Below, in pieces: positions 1 through 12,072 of a stretch of 64,000 nt of DNA (position 1 is the first letter of the stretch; every line of letters begins with the position of its first letter). The translations under genes were made by a program, and so were the position numbers. Location of the stretch: the NCBI RefSeq assembly GCF_027921845.1, contig NZ_BSEN01000006.1:205125-269124 (forward strand). The letters run 5' to 3'. Below the pieces are notes generated by a model. It was not told where the DNA came from and ran no database searches. It was given only the letters and a program-made list of their open reading frames with translations. The DNA is from Leifsonia poae. Its GTDB lineage: Bacteria > Actinomycetota > Actinomycetes > Actinomycetales > Microbacteriaceae.

Positions 1-3886
<3,886 letters not shown>

Positions 3887-4018
3887 ACTATCTTCATACT
3901 GTTGTAAGGCTGGTATGAGGAGCCTGAGATTGCTTGCGTCCACTATGTGGTTCTCGATGTACGGTCGAGAACTGAAACAATCGTGATGATTGTTCGTTCA
4001 CTTTGATACATCAATAGT
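3887..4018 (+). other. 23S-5S spacer
   Basis: The 132-nt spacer between 23S and 5S contains only potential small hairpins, such as the arms GGTTCTCGA and TCGAGAAC around 3950-3972. There is no tRNA and no coding signal; it is part of the rRNA transcript. Confidence 0.8.
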
Positions 4019-4136
4019 GTTTCGGCGGCCATAGCGAGAGGGAAACGCCCGGTTACATTCCGAACCCGGAAGCTAAGACTCTCTGCGCCGATGGTACTGC
4101 AGGGGGGACCCTGTGGGAGAGTAGGACACCGCCGGA
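4019..4136 (+). rRNA. rrf: 5S ribosomal RNA
   Basis: About 118 nt starting GTTTCGGCGGCCATAGCG and ending ACACCGCCGGAC, with the conserved actinobacterial core 'CGAACCCGGAAGCTAAG' (about 4060-4076). The 5' GGCGG pairs with the 3' CCGCC to close helix I. The gene is last in the rRNA operon and is followed at once by a hairpin terminator. Confidence 0.95.
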
Positions 4137-4146
4137 CTTCTTTTGT

Positions 4147-4178
4147 GAAATGGCCACCCATTGTTGGGTGGCCATTTC
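4147..4178 (+). terminator. rRNA operon terminator hairpin
   Basis: A perfect 14-bp inverted repeat (GAAATGGCCACCCA, 4147-4160, and its complement at 4165-4178) with a four-base loop TTGT sits 10 nt after 5S. Only a short GCGTTT follows, so the U-tract is weak. High stem stability with few U residues is usual for actinobacterial terminators. Confidence 0.85.
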
Positions 4179-4281
4179 GCGTTTAACGGCTCGGGTGCCG
4201 CGATCTGCGGCCCGCCGAACATCCATGAAGAGCAACGTCGTAGGCTGAGCACGCTGTGCCCGCCACCCAACAGGAGAAGTC

Positions 4282-6120
4282 GTGAGCGAAACACCGGCAG
4301 ACGACCACGAAGAACGGCGCGCGTCGCAGCGCCCGGACGGCGCGGCCGGCCGCAACGACGGCGACCGTCGTCCTCCACGGAACGACGGAGAGCGTCGGCC
4401 CCCGCGCAACGACGGACGTCCCCCGCGCAACGATGGACGTCCCGCGCGCAACGACGGCGCTCCGCGCAGCGGCGAGCGGTCGGACAAGGGTGGCCGCGAC
4501 GGTTCGAGCGGGCGCCCTCGACGCGACGACGGTCGAGGCAGCAGTCGCGACAGCGGTAGAGACGGAGCTCGTGACGGCAAGAGCGGCGGCTACCGCGGGA
4601 ACAGCGCGAACGGCGCCGGCGGTGCGGGTAGGACCGGGGGCGCATCCGGCGGTCGCGGCGGATACAGCCGCGACGACCAGCGCGGTGGACCCGCACGGTC
4701 GGGGTACAGCCGCGATGGCCAAGGCGGCAGTCAGTCGCGGGGTTACGCTCGCGACGGCCAGGGCTCCGGGCAGGGTCAGTCACGTGGGTACGGCCGCGAT
4801 GGGCAGGGCGCCGGCGGCGGTCAGTCGCGCGGCAATGGTCGCGATGGCCAGTCCAGTGGCGGCGCCGAGCGGCGCGGGTACGCGGCGGGTGGATCCTCAC
4901 GCGACGGCGATCGCCGCGGCGGAACCGGCAGTCGCGGTGGCGCCGCGCGCAGCGGAGACCGCGATGGCGCGAACCGTGACGGCGCGAAGCGCGAGTGGTC
5001 GCGGGACAGCAAGCCGGCTTCGAGGCAGGGCGGCGGGCATCCGGGCAATCGGGGTACGCGCGACGAGAAGTTGTGGACGCGCGGCGGAAAGCCGGCACGC
5101 AACGACCGGGACGCTCGCGACACCGAGTACGAGCTGACCGAGGAAGAGCGCCTGGCTCGCGAGCTGCGTTCGGTACGGGCCCGCCACGACGATCCCGAGA
5201 TCCCGGAGGGCGTGGAGCCCCGCGATCTCGACAAGGGTGCTCGCGTCGAACTGAAGTCGCTGAGCAAGGAGAACGCCGACTGGGTCGCGCAGCACCTCGT
5301 GATGGCCGCCCGCCTCATCGAGGACGACCCGGAGCAGGCGCACGCGCATGCCATGTCGGCCGCACGTCGCGCCGGTCGCATCGGCGTCGTGCGGGAGACG
5401 CTCGCGATCACGGCATACGCGACCGGCGACTTCGCTCTCGCCCTGCGGGAGCTGCGCACCTATCGCCGGATCTCCGGGTCGAACGACCAGCTTCCGCTGA
5501 TGGTCGACAGCGAGCGTGGTGTGGGCCGCGCAGACCGCGCGCTGGAGCTCGGCCGCAGCGTGGACCGCTCGACCCTCCCGAACGACGTGCAGGTGTCGCT
5601 CGCGATCGCGATGTCCGGTGCGCGGCTCGACCTCGGCCAGACCGATGCGGCCCTCGCCGAGCTCGAGATCCCGCAGCTGGACCCGAACCGGGCGTTCAGC
5701 TGGAGTCCGGATCTCTTCCATGCCTACGCCGATGTGCTCGACGAGCTCGGTCGCGCAGAGCAGGCGGAGTCGTGGCGCGAGCGTGCCGCCCGTGCCGACG
5801 AGGCGATCGGCGCGGCGCTCACCGTCGACGAGCACGAGACGATCGACATCGTCGAGGAGGAGTACGAGTTCGACGTCGATGGCGAAGACAGGGTCTCCAT
5901 CGGCGACGCCGACACGATCGATCACGATGCCGACGTCATCGTCGAGCTCGAAGACGACGCTGACCTGGATGCGGACGTCGAAGCAGAGCTCGACGCGGAT
6001 GTCGAAGTGGAGACCGAAGCCGACCTCGACGCCGAGGGCGCCGCGGACGAAGACGCGAACGAGAACCAGAACGAGGACGAGGACGACACCGACGATGGCA
6101 CTGTTCCGACGGAGCGCTAA
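4282..6120 (+). CDS. RG-rich disordered / TPR-like / acidic-tail protein
   Basis: A 612-aa protein with three parts. Residues about 1-283 are low-complexity and basic, with short NDG-RPP repeats (about 25-75) and then imperfect repeats of the type GYxRDGQGxGxGQSRG (about 120-200). Residues 284-513 are an alpha-helical, TPR-like domain starting ELTEEERLARELRSVRARHDD. Residues 514-612 are a very acidic tail rich in D, E and A. The GTG start has AGGAG 5 nt upstream (4272-4276). TPR-like proteins next to a HAD phosphatase are common in actinobacteria, but I know no assigned function. RG repeats often bind RNA, and the gene follows the rRNA operon directly, so a role in RNA or ribosome biology is possible but inferred. 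The terminator at 4147 separates it from rRNA transcription. Confidence 0.85.
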   Translation: MSETPADDHEERRASQRPDGAAGRNDGDRRPPRNDGERRPPRNDGRPPRNDGRPARNDGAPRSGERSDKGGRDGSSGRPRRDDGRGSSRDSGRDGARDGKSGGYRGNSANGAGGAGRTGGASGGRGGYSRDDQRGGPARSGYSRDGQGGSQSRGYARDGQGSGQGQSRGYGRDGQGAGGGQSRGNGRDGQSSGGAERRGYAAGGSSRDGDRRGGTGSRGGAARSGDRDGANRDGAKREWSRDSKPASRQGGGHPGNRGTRDEKLWTRGGKPARNDRDARDTEYELTEEERLARELRSVRARHDDPEIPEGVEPRDLDKGARVELKSLSKENADWVAQHLVMAARLIEDDPEQAHAHAMSAARRAGRIGVVRETLAITAYATGDFALALRELRTYRRISGSNDQLPLMVDSERGVGRADRALELGRSVDRSTLPNDVQVSLAIAMSGARLDLGQTDAALAELEIPQLDPNRAFSWSPDLFHAYADVLDELGRAEQAESWRERAARADEAIGAALTVDEHETIDIVEEEYEFDVDGEDRVSIGDADTIDHDADVIVELEDDADLDADVEAELDADVEVETEADLDAEGAADEDANENQNEDEDDTDDGTVPTER

Positions 6121-7117
6121 GACGATGACCCCGCTCGACGGAGTCGACCTGGTGCTGGCGGACCTCGACGGCGTCGTGTACAAAGGTCCGCACGCCATCC
6201 CGCACGCGGTCGAGAGCCTGAACGCGGCCGCGGAGTTCGTTCGCGTCGGCTACATCACGAACAACGCCTCGCGCACCGACGCTTCGGTCGCCGGGCACCT
6301 CACCGACCTCGGCCTTCACGTCGAGCCCTCGGACGTCGTGACGTCCCCGCAGGCCGCGGTGCGCCTGCTGGCGCAGCATGTGGAGCCGGGGTCGCGCATC
6401 CTGGTCATCGGCGGCGACGGGCTGGTCGACGAGGTGCAGAAGGGCGGTTTCACGGTCACCCGCTCGGCCGACGACGATCCTGCCGCGGTCATCCAGGGAT
6501 TCGCGCCGGAGGTCGGCTGGAACCAGCTCGCGGAAGCCGCGTTCGCCCTGCAGGATCGCACGGAGGAGCAGCGGCCCTGGGTCGCGACCAACACCGACTG
6601 GACGATCCCCGTCGCGCGCGGGATCGCCCCCGGCAACGGAACGCTCGTCTCGGCCGTCCACACTGCGGTCGGCAGGCTCCCGCTCGTCGCCGGCAAGCCG
6701 GAGGTGGCGATCTTCGACGAGGCGATCGCTCGCTTCGGGGCGAGCAAGCCGCTCTTCATCGGGGACCGTCTGGACACCGACATCCTGGGCGCGAACCGGG
6801 CCGAGATCGACTCGGTGCTCGTGCTGACGGGCGTCGACGGTGCCAAGCAGCTGATCGCCGCCGATGCCGGATCACGGCCGCGTTACATCCTGGCCGATCT
6901 GCGTGGACTCTCCGAGCCGTATCCGGAGACGACGTTCTCGAAGGACGGCTCGTCGGCCACGGTCGGCTCATCAACCGTCCGCATCGCCGGCAACGACGTG
7001 CAGATCGTCAGCGATGGGGACTCCGAGCTCGACCTGCTGCGCGCTGCCTGCGCCGTGATCTGGAACTCCGGCCGGGCGATCTACGGGCTCGAGGTCCCGG
7101 AGCGCCTGTACTCCTGA
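6095..7117 (+). CDS. HAD-superfamily IIA phosphatase (NagD/GppH type)
   Basis: A 340-aa hydrolase. Motif I is DLDGVVYKG near the N-terminus (nucleophile Asp and general-acid Asp), motif II is in YITNNAS, and motif IV is GDRLDTDI. The cap is of the IIA type seen in NagD and p-nitrophenylphosphatases. The likely role is dephosphorylation of small cytoplasmic phosphate esters; the substrate cannot be read from sequence. The chosen ATG (protein MALFRRS) overlaps the upstream gene by 26 nt, which suggests translational coupling; ATG 6125 (MTPLDG) is an alternative. A longer in-frame extension upstream exists but translates an alternative frame of the acidic tail and is not real. The gene converges on menC with a 10-nt gap. 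Confidence 0.9.
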   Translation: MALFRRSAKTMTPLDGVDLVLADLDGVVYKGPHAIPHAVESLNAAAEFVRVGYITNNASRTDASVAGHLTDLGLHVEPSDVVTSPQAAVRLLAQHVEPGSRILVIGGDGLVDEVQKGGFTVTRSADDDPAAVIQGFAPEVGWNQLAEAAFALQDRTEEQRPWVATNTDWTIPVARGIAPGNGTLVSAVHTAVGRLPLVAGKPEVAIFDEAIARFGASKPLFIGDRLDTDILGANRAEIDSVLVLTGVDGAKQLIAADAGSRPRYILADLRGLSEPYPETTFSKDGSSATVGSSTVRIAGNDVQIVSDGDSELDLLRAACAVIWNSGRAIYGLEVPERLYS

Positions 7118-7127
7118 GCCGGCGGTC

Positions 7128-8120
7128 TCAGAGCGCGGTGGCGTGCTCCACGACGCGGTAGCAACGCCGGATGCGGTCCAGCCACCACTCGCGGCGGTCT
7201 TCGTCTGCGGCGAGGGCGTCGAGGCGCGCATCCGAGACCGTCGGTCGTGTCACCGGGATAGCGCCGTCGACCGGGAGCAGGGGTTCGTCGGCGACGTCCT
7301 GCACGAACATCGCGACCGTGCCGAGCCCGCAGTCGAACTCCAGCTCGGGGATCGCTGCCGCCAGGTGGGCGCCCATGGCGATGCCGACGGAGGTGTCGAT
7401 CGCGCTGGAGACGACCACCGGCAGGCCGGCGTCGGCGATGATCCGGAGTGCTGCGTGGATGCCGCCGAGCGGCTGGGCCTTCACGATCAGGAGGTCGGCG
7501 GCGCCGGCCCGCGCGACGGCGAGGGGATCGCTCGCCTTGCGCACGCTCTCGTCGGCGGCGATCGGCACCCCCATGTACTTGGTGCGACGCCGGATGTCGG
7601 CCAGTTCGTCGACGGTGGCGCACGGCTGCTCGACGTACTCGAGGTCGAACGGGGCCAGCGCGTGGATGGCGTGCTCGGCCTCGTCGACGTTCCAGAGGGC
7701 GTTCGCGTCGATCCGGATGCGTCCCTCCGGGCCGAGGAGCTCGCGCACCGCTCGCACGCGCTCGACGTCGTCGGCGAGTGTCTGGCCGGGCTCGGCCACC
7801 TTCACCTTCGCCGTGCGTGCGCCCGGGTAGCGGCCGAGGACGGCGGCCACCTCGCGCGCGGGGACCGCGGGAACCGTCGCGTTGACCGGGATCGCGGAGC
7901 GCAGCGGAGCGGGAGCGGGATGCCAGCCGAAGTCGATCGCGGCGTGAAGCCAGGCGGCGGCCTCGGCGTCGCCGTACTCGACGAAGGGCGAGAACTCGGT
8001 CCAGCCCTGCGGGCCCTCGAAGAGGACCGCCTCGCGGACGGTGATGCCGCGGAAACGGAAGTTCATCGGAAGCGAGACGACGCGTGCGGTCCTCAACAGG
8101 TCGGCCAGGTCGGGCAACAT
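7128..8120 (-). CDS. menC: o-succinylbenzoate synthase MenC
   Basis: A 330-aa enolase-superfamily enzyme that dehydrates SHCHC to o-succinylbenzoate in menaquinone synthesis. Visible active-site elements are the K-x-K pair (KVK, 105-107), metal ligands D138 (DAN), E164 (EQP) and D190 (DES), and the second catalytic Lys about 214 (VKAQPLGG). Length fits the short actinobacterial MenC. It is divergent from menB with a 57-bp gap and is probably co-regulated. A CACACT hexamer lies 6 nt before the ATG, so the mRNA may be leaderless, but the first base departs from the TANNNT rule. Confidence 0.96.
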   Translation of the reverse strand: MLPDLADLLRTARVVSLPMNFRFRGITVREAVLFEGPQGWTEFSPFVEYGDAEAAAWLHAAIDFGWHPAPAPLRSAIPVNATVPAVPAREVAAVLGRYPGARTAKVKVAEPGQTLADDVERVRAVRELLGPEGRIRIDANALWNVDEAEHAIHALAPFDLEYVEQPCATVDELADIRRRTKYMGVPIAADESVRKASDPLAVARAGAADLLIVKAQPLGGIHAALRIIADAGLPVVVSSAIDTSVGIAMGAHLAAAIPELEFDCGLGTVAMFVQDVADEPLLPVDGAIPVTRPTVSDARLDALAADEDRREWWLDRIRRCYRVVEHATAL

Positions 8121-8165
8121 TCCACAAGTGTGGCACGCTCCGATCCGGTGTCCGGCGCCGAACCG

Positions 8166-8171
8166 TAGTCT
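8166..8171 (+). promoter_or_regulatory. -10 hexamer TAGTCT of leaderless menB promoter
   Basis: TAGTCT ends 6 nt before the menB ATG (8178), so the expected transcription start is the A of the start codon. No Shine-Dalgarno is present in TGGACGC. The same geometry recurs at many genes in the window. Confidence 0.6.
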
Positions 8172-8177
8172 GGACGC

Positions 8178-9089
8178 ATGGCACAGGCAGTATCAGACAT
8201 CTTCGACGCGAGCGCGTGGCGTGAGGTCCCCGGCTTCGAGGCGCTCACCGACGTCACGTATCACCACGATCTCGCGGGACGGGTGGCGCGTGTGGCCTTC
8301 AACCGGCCGGAGGTGCGCAATGCGTTCCGGCCCCATACGGTCGACGAGTTGTATGCCGCACTCGAAGACGCCCGCACCAATCCGCGCATCGGCGTGGTGC
8401 TGCTCACGGGAAACGGGCCCAGCCCGAAAGACGGCGGTTGGGCGTTCTGCTCGGGCGGCGATCAGCGCATCCGCGGCCGTGACGGCTACAAGTACGCCGA
8501 GGGGGAGACGGCCACGGGTATCGACGCCGCACGGAGCGGGCGGCTGCACATCCTGGAGGTGCAGCGTCTCATCCGCTTCATGCCCAAGGTCGTGATCGCG
8601 GTGGTGCCCGGGTGGGCTGCCGGCGGCGGTCACTCGCTGCACGTGGTCTGCGATCTCACGATCGCGAGCGCGGAGCACGGCAGGTTCAAGCAGACGGATG
8701 CCGACGTCGGTTCGTTCGACGGCGGGTACGGCAGCGCCTACTTCGCGCGTCAGATCGGGCAGAAGCTCGCACGCGAGGTCTTCTTCCTTGCCCAGGAGTA
8801 CTCGGCCCAGCGGGCGTACGAGATGGGCGCAGTGAACGCGGTCGTGCCGCACGCCGAGCTCGAGTCGACGGCGCTCGCCTGGGCGAACGAGATCCTCACC
8901 AAGTCGCCCACGGCGATCCGCATGCTCAAGTTCGCGTTCAACGCCGTCGACGACGGGATGGTCGGGCAGCAGGTGTTCGCGGGCGAGGCGACGCGCCTGG
9001 CATACGCATCGGACGAGGCGGTGGAGGGTCGCGACGCCTTCCTCGAGAAGCGCGAACCGGACTGGTCGGCGTTCCCGTGGCAGTACTGA
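8178..9089 (+). CDS. menB: 1,4-dihydroxy-2-naphthoyl-CoA synthase MenB
   Basis: A 303-aa crotonase-fold enzyme that closes the naphthoate ring (OSB-CoA to DHNA-CoA). Family signs are the N-terminal FNRPEVRNAFRP, the WAFCSGGDQRIRG oxyanion-hole segment, the flexible loop DGYKYAEGE, PGWAAGGGHSLHVVCDLTIAS, and the C-terminal WSAFPWQY. Length matches actinobacterial MenB. It heads menB-menE-menA on the plus strand. Its TGA stop lies inside the first unit of a 15-bp tandem repeat (9084-9128). Confidence 0.97.
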   Translation: MAQAVSDIFDASAWREVPGFEALTDVTYHHDLAGRVARVAFNRPEVRNAFRPHTVDELYAALEDARTNPRIGVVLLTGNGPSPKDGGWAFCSGGDQRIRGRDGYKYAEGETATGIDAARSGRLHILEVQRLIRFMPKVVIAVVPGWAAGGGHSLHVVCDLTIASAEHGRFKQTDADVGSFDGGYGSAYFARQIGQKLAREVFFLAQEYSAQRAYEMGAVNAVVPHAELESTALAWANEILTKSPTAIRMLKFAFNAVDDGMVGQQVFAGEATRLAYASDEAVEGRDAFLEKREPDWSAFPWQY

Positions 9090-9128
9090 GCTCGGCCGTA
9101 CTGAGCTCGGCCGTCGTGAGCGGAGCCG
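9084..9128 (+). repeat. 15-bp tandem repeat across the menB stop codon
   Basis: TACTGAGCTCGGCCG occurs twice back to back (9084-9098, 9099-9113), followed by a degenerate third unit TCGTGAGCGGAGCCG (9114-9128). The first unit contains the menB stop codon; the rest fills most of the 61-nt gap to menE. It looks like slippage-derived duplication. Confidence 0.8.
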
Positions 9129-9150
9129 TAGTAGACGCAGCGGCGCTCCG

Positions 9151-10326
9151 ATGACGCGGCCGCTCCTGGCGCTTCCGTCCGACCGTCCCGATGAGATCTT
9201 CCGTGCGCTGCGCGAGGCGCTGGGCGGCGGAGGGCCGGCGGTGGTTCCGCGCGATGCGGCGTCGGCCGGTACCACGGAGTCGTGGCCGGCTCCCGGGGAG
9301 ACCGTCCCGCAGAACGTTGCGCTGGTGATCGAGACGTCCGGGTCCACGGGGGTTCCCAAGCGGGTCGCACTGTCGGCGGACGCACTGCTCGCCAGTGCGG
9401 CGGCCTCGGCGGGCGCGATGGGAGGCCAGGGGCAGTGGCTGCTCGCGCTGCCGGCGCACTACGTGGCCGGTGCCCAGGTGCTCGTGCGCTCGATCGCTGC
9501 CGAGACGGAGCCGATCGTCTACGGAAGTGGGCACTTCGATCCGCGGCGATTCGCGGCGCTCGCCGCTGCGATGACGCACGACCGGCGGTTCGTGTCCCTC
9601 GTGCCCGTGCAGCTCGGCCGCCTGATCGAGGCCGCCGAAGCTGGTGACCGCGAGGTGGCGGACGCGGTCCGACGGTTCGACGGCATCCTGGTCGGTGGCC
9701 AAGCGCTCAGCGAGACGCTGCGCGAGCGGGCCGTCGCCGTGGGAGCACGCGTGATCGGGACCTACGGGTCGAGCGAGACAGCCGGCGGCTGCGTCTACGA
9801 CGGCGTGCCGATCGGTTCCACGGTCGTGCGCGAGGTCGAGGGCGCGCTCGAGATCGGCGGCCCGGTGCTGTCCGAAGGCTATCTCGGCGACCAGGCCCGC
9901 ACGGCCACGGCCTTCCACGAGGCGGACGGACACCGGTGGTATCGCACGGGAGACCTCGGGCGGGTCGGGTCCGACGGCCGGGTGACGGTGCTCGGCCGCG
10001 CCGACAATGTGATCATCTCCGGCGGTGAGAAGGTGTTGCTCGACGCGGTGGAACGGGCTGTTCGCTCGGTCGAAGGATTCGAGCACGCGGTCGTCGTGGC
10101 CGCGCCCGATGCGGAGTGGGGACAGGTGCCGTTGGTCGCCGTCGGCAGCCTCCCCACGACGACGCTGGCACAGCTGCGCGCGTTCGTCTCCGCGAGGATG
10201 GGACGAGCTGCCGCCCCGGCGGGCATCGTCGAACTCGGGGAGCTGCCGCACCTCAGCAGCGGCAAGCCCGATCGCGTCGCCATCGCACGAGCCGCCGTGG
10301 CGCTCGCCATGGACGGGAAGGCATAG
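9151..10326 (+). CDS. menE: o-succinylbenzoate-CoA ligase MenE
   Basis: A 391-aa acyl-adenylate-forming enzyme that activates o-succinylbenzoate with ATP and CoA, supplying MenB. Motifs are the P-loop ETSGSTGVPKRV (about 54-65), YGSSETAGG, YRTGDLGRV and, near the C-terminus, SSGKPDR with the adenylation Lys. It is shorter than typical 450-500 aa ligases because the N-terminal domain is compact, as is usual for actinobacterial MenE. ATG 9151 is preceded by GCGGCGCTCCG, a poor Shine-Dalgarno, so translation may depend on menB transcript read-through. Confidence 0.93.
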   Translation: MTRPLLALPSDRPDEIFRALREALGGGGPAVVPRDAASAGTTESWPAPGETVPQNVALVIETSGSTGVPKRVALSADALLASAAASAGAMGGQGQWLLALPAHYVAGAQVLVRSIAAETEPIVYGSGHFDPRRFAALAAAMTHDRRFVSLVPVQLGRLIEAAEAGDREVADAVRRFDGILVGGQALSETLRERAVAVGARVIGTYGSSETAGGCVYDGVPIGSTVVREVEGALEIGGPVLSEGYLGDQARTATAFHEADGHRWYRTGDLGRVGSDGRVTVLGRADNVIISGGEKVLLDAVERAVRSVEGFEHAVVVAAPDAEWGQVPLVAVGSLPTTTLAQLRAFVSARMGRAAAPAGIVELGELPHLSSGKPDRVAIARAAVALAMDGKA

Positions 10327-10336
10327 CGGATGTCGT

Positions 10337-10342
10337 TACAAT
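10337..10342 (+). promoter_or_regulatory. possible -10 TACAAT for menA
   Basis: TACAAT ends 10 nt before ATG 10353 and 7 nt before an in-frame GTG at 10350, which would allow a leaderless or near-leaderless menA mRNA made independently of menB-menE. The sequence between holds no Shine-Dalgarno. Confidence 0.45.
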
Positions 10343-10352
10343 TCGCAGTGTG

Positions 10353-11330
10353 ATGAGCCAGAACAAGCCGAAGATGCAGAGGATGTCTGCTGCCCAGAAG
10401 CGCTCGAAGGGCAGGAGCGGCCGTCCCGGCGCGTCCAAGACGAAGGTCAAGCCGGCCACCGCATCCGATTGGATCGCTGGCGCCCGCCTGCGCACCCTGC
10501 CGCTCGCGATCGCACCCGTCATCATCGGTGTCGGCGCGGCCAAGCTCGCCGACGGGCCGGGCATCTGGCACCCTGTGCGCGGGCTGCTCTGCCTGGCGGT
10601 CGCGGTCTTCCTGCAGATCGGCGTCAACTACGCCAACGACTACTCGGACGGCGTCCGCGGTACCGACGCGTTCCGTGTCGGCCCGAGCCGGCTCACCGGA
10701 TCGGGCCGCGCCACGCCCAAGCGTGTGCTCACCGTGGCGCTCGTCTTCTTCGGTCTCGGTGCCGTCGCCGGCCTCATCCTGGTGATCCTCACTCAGCAGT
10801 GGTGGCTGCTCCTCGTGGGCGCAGCGGCCATCGCGGCCGCGTGGTTCTACACCGGAGGCAAGCGGCCCTACGGCTATTACGGCCTCGGCGAGGTCTTCGT
10901 GTTCGTCTTCTTCGGGCTGGTCGCGACGGCGGGTACGACCTTCCTCCTCGCGGGCGTCGTCAACCAGGAGGCGTGGTTCGGAGCGGTCATCGCCGGTCTC
11001 ATCGCCTGTGCGGTGCTGATGGTCAACAACATCCGCGACATCGAGCCCGACAAGCAGGCCGGCAAGCACACGCTCGCGGTCGTGCTCGGAAACATGGCCT
11101 CGCGCATCGTGTTCTGCGTGTTCCTGCTGGTGCCGTTCGCGATCCTGGCCGTGCTCGCGCTGCTGTACCCGATCGCCTGGCTGGGCTTCTTCGCCCTGCT
11201 CGCGGCGCTGCCGGCGTGCGCGATCACGCTGTTCGCCAAGACCCCGCGCGAGCTCGTGACGGCGCTGCAGCTGACCAGCCTCACCGGGCTGCTCGTCGCG
11301 ATCGCGCTCGGCTGCGCCTTCGCGTTCTAG
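10353..11330 (+). CDS. menA: 1,4-dihydroxy-2-naphthoate polyprenyltransferase MenA
   Basis: A 325-aa integral-membrane UbiA-family prenyltransferase that joins DHNA to the polyprenyl chain, giving demethylmenaquinone. The two Asp-rich prenyl-diphosphate/Mg sites are visible: NYANDYSDGVRGTD (about 92-105) and NNIRDIEPDKQAGK (about residues 225-240). Around nine hydrophobic helices follow a strongly basic, probably disordered N-terminal tail (about 35 residues, rich in K, R and S). ATG 10353 is chosen because the product begins with the family-like tail; GTG 10350 directly before it is an equal alternative. It is the third gene after menB and menE. Confidence 0.95.
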   Translation: MSQNKPKMQRMSAAQKRSKGRSGRPGASKTKVKPATASDWIAGARLRTLPLAIAPVIIGVGAAKLADGPGIWHPVRGLLCLAVAVFLQIGVNYANDYSDGVRGTDAFRVGPSRLTGSGRATPKRVLTVALVFFGLGAVAGLILVILTQQWWLLLVGAAAIAAAWFYTGGKRPYGYYGLGEVFVFVFFGLVATAGTTFLLAGVVNQEAWFGAVIAGLIACAVLMVNNIRDIEPDKQAGKHTLAVVLGNMASRIVFCVFLLVPFAILAVLALLYPIAWLGFFALLAALPACAITLFAKTPRELVTALQLTSLTGLLVAIALGCAFAF

Positions 11331-11367
11331 CCCTGCGAGGCGCCGGCGCAGGCCGGAGACGCGGCGA

Positions 11368-11673
11368 TCAGGCCGTGGTGTCGTGCGGCTTCGTGCGCGG
11401 GGTCGCCGCTTCGGAGGAGTCGATCGCCGCATCCTCGACGTCGTCGTCGACCGTCGTCGCGGGCTTGTCGCGGTGACGGGCGGCGTACAGATCGGTCGCT
11501 ACCGCGTTGCGCGACTTACGCAGGAAGATGTACGAGAGGCAGAGCCCGATCAGCGCCGCCGCGACGACGGCGATCCACGCCTCGATGCGCAGCACCAGGA
11601 GAATCACGAGCGGGACCACGAACAGCAGTAGACGGAGCACTGAGTATGTGATCCACGAGGGAATGCCTTTCAC
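11368..11673 (-). CDS. DUF4229 small membrane protein
   Basis: A 101-aa protein with two adjacent hydrophobic helices (about residues 10-30 and 32-52), then a basic linker (FLRKSRNAV) and an acidic, Thr-rich tail. This matches the actinobacterial DUF4229 family, which frequently sits in the menaquinone gene neighbourhood; its function is unknown. The GTG start is supported by a TAAGCT hexamer 6 nt upstream, with GGGAGG between. It is divergent from the PLDc_N gene with a 42-bp gap. Confidence 0.8.
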   Translation of the reverse strand: MKGIPSWITYSVLRLLLFVVPLVILLVLRIEAWIAVVAAALIGLCLSYIFLRKSRNAVATDLYAARHRDKPATTVDDDVEDAAIDSSEAATPRTKPHDTTA

Positions 11674-11679
11674 CCTCCC

Positions 11680-11685
11680 AGCTTA
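11680..11685 (-). promoter_or_regulatory. -10 hexamer TAAGCT of DUF4229 gene
   Basis: On the minus strand TAAGCT lies exactly 6 nt before the GTG start at 11673, in the leaderless arrangement. The intervening GGGAGG would be a Shine-Dalgarno only if transcription started further upstream. Confidence 0.55.
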
Positions 11686-11703
11686 GAGACACTCTCTGAG
11701 AGT

Positions 11704-11709
11704 TACGAT
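11704..11709 (+). promoter_or_regulatory. -10 hexamer TACGAT of leaderless PLDc_N-menD promoter
   Basis: TACGAT (in GTTACGATTGACACATG) ends 6 nt before ATG 11716, so transcription should start at the A of the start codon. The divergent -10 at 11680-11685 is only 18 bp away, so the two promoters must share or exclude each other's -35 regions. Confidence 0.6.
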
Positions 11710-11715
11710 TGACAC

Positions 11716-12072
11716 ATGGTTCGCCTCTGGATAGTCCTCGGCGTCGCCGCCGCGGTGTTTTACATCTATTCCGTGGCAGACTGCGCCTTTTTCGACCGCT
11801 CTCGAGTGCGTGGCCTTCCCAAGCCCGTGTGGCTTCTCATCATCATCCTGTTCCCAGTGATCGGCGGAGCCCTGTGGTTCCTGGTCGGCCGGGGGCGCCG
11901 CAGCAGTTCCGGCGGTCGACGCATCGTCGCGCCGGATGACGACCCGCAGTTCCTGAAGCGCCTCGCGCAGGACCGCGACCAGGAGGAGCGCATCCGGCAG
12001 CTCGAGAAGGAACTCGCTGACCTCGACGACAACGGACCCGACAACGACCAAACCGGCCGCCGGGATGGCTGA
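11716..12072 (+). CDS. PLDc_N-domain membrane protein
   Basis: A 118-aa protein with two transmembrane helices (about residues 3-22 and 36-56) separated by [21 protein letters not shown], the pattern of the phospholipase D N-terminal (PLDc_N) domain, which contains no catalytic HKD motif. A basic region and a charged, probably coiled C-terminal helix ([18 protein letters not shown]) follow. Its function is unknown; small PLDc_N proteins are common in actinobacteria. It overlaps menD by 8 nt, so the two are co-transcribed and probably translationally coupled. Confidence 0.82.
   Translation: MVRLWIVLGVAAAVFYIYSVADCAFFDRSRVRGLPKPVWLLIIILFPVIGGALWFLVGRGRRSSSGGRRIVAPDDDPQFLKRLAQDRDQEERIRQLEKELADLDDNGPDNDQTGRRDG

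Noticed and set aside
5516-6094. Upstream in-frame extension of the HAD phosphatase (190 extra codons)
   Set aside because: The extension is the +1 frame of the TPR/acidic gene and reads as R/S/T low complexity; the HAD fold begins only after ATG 6095.
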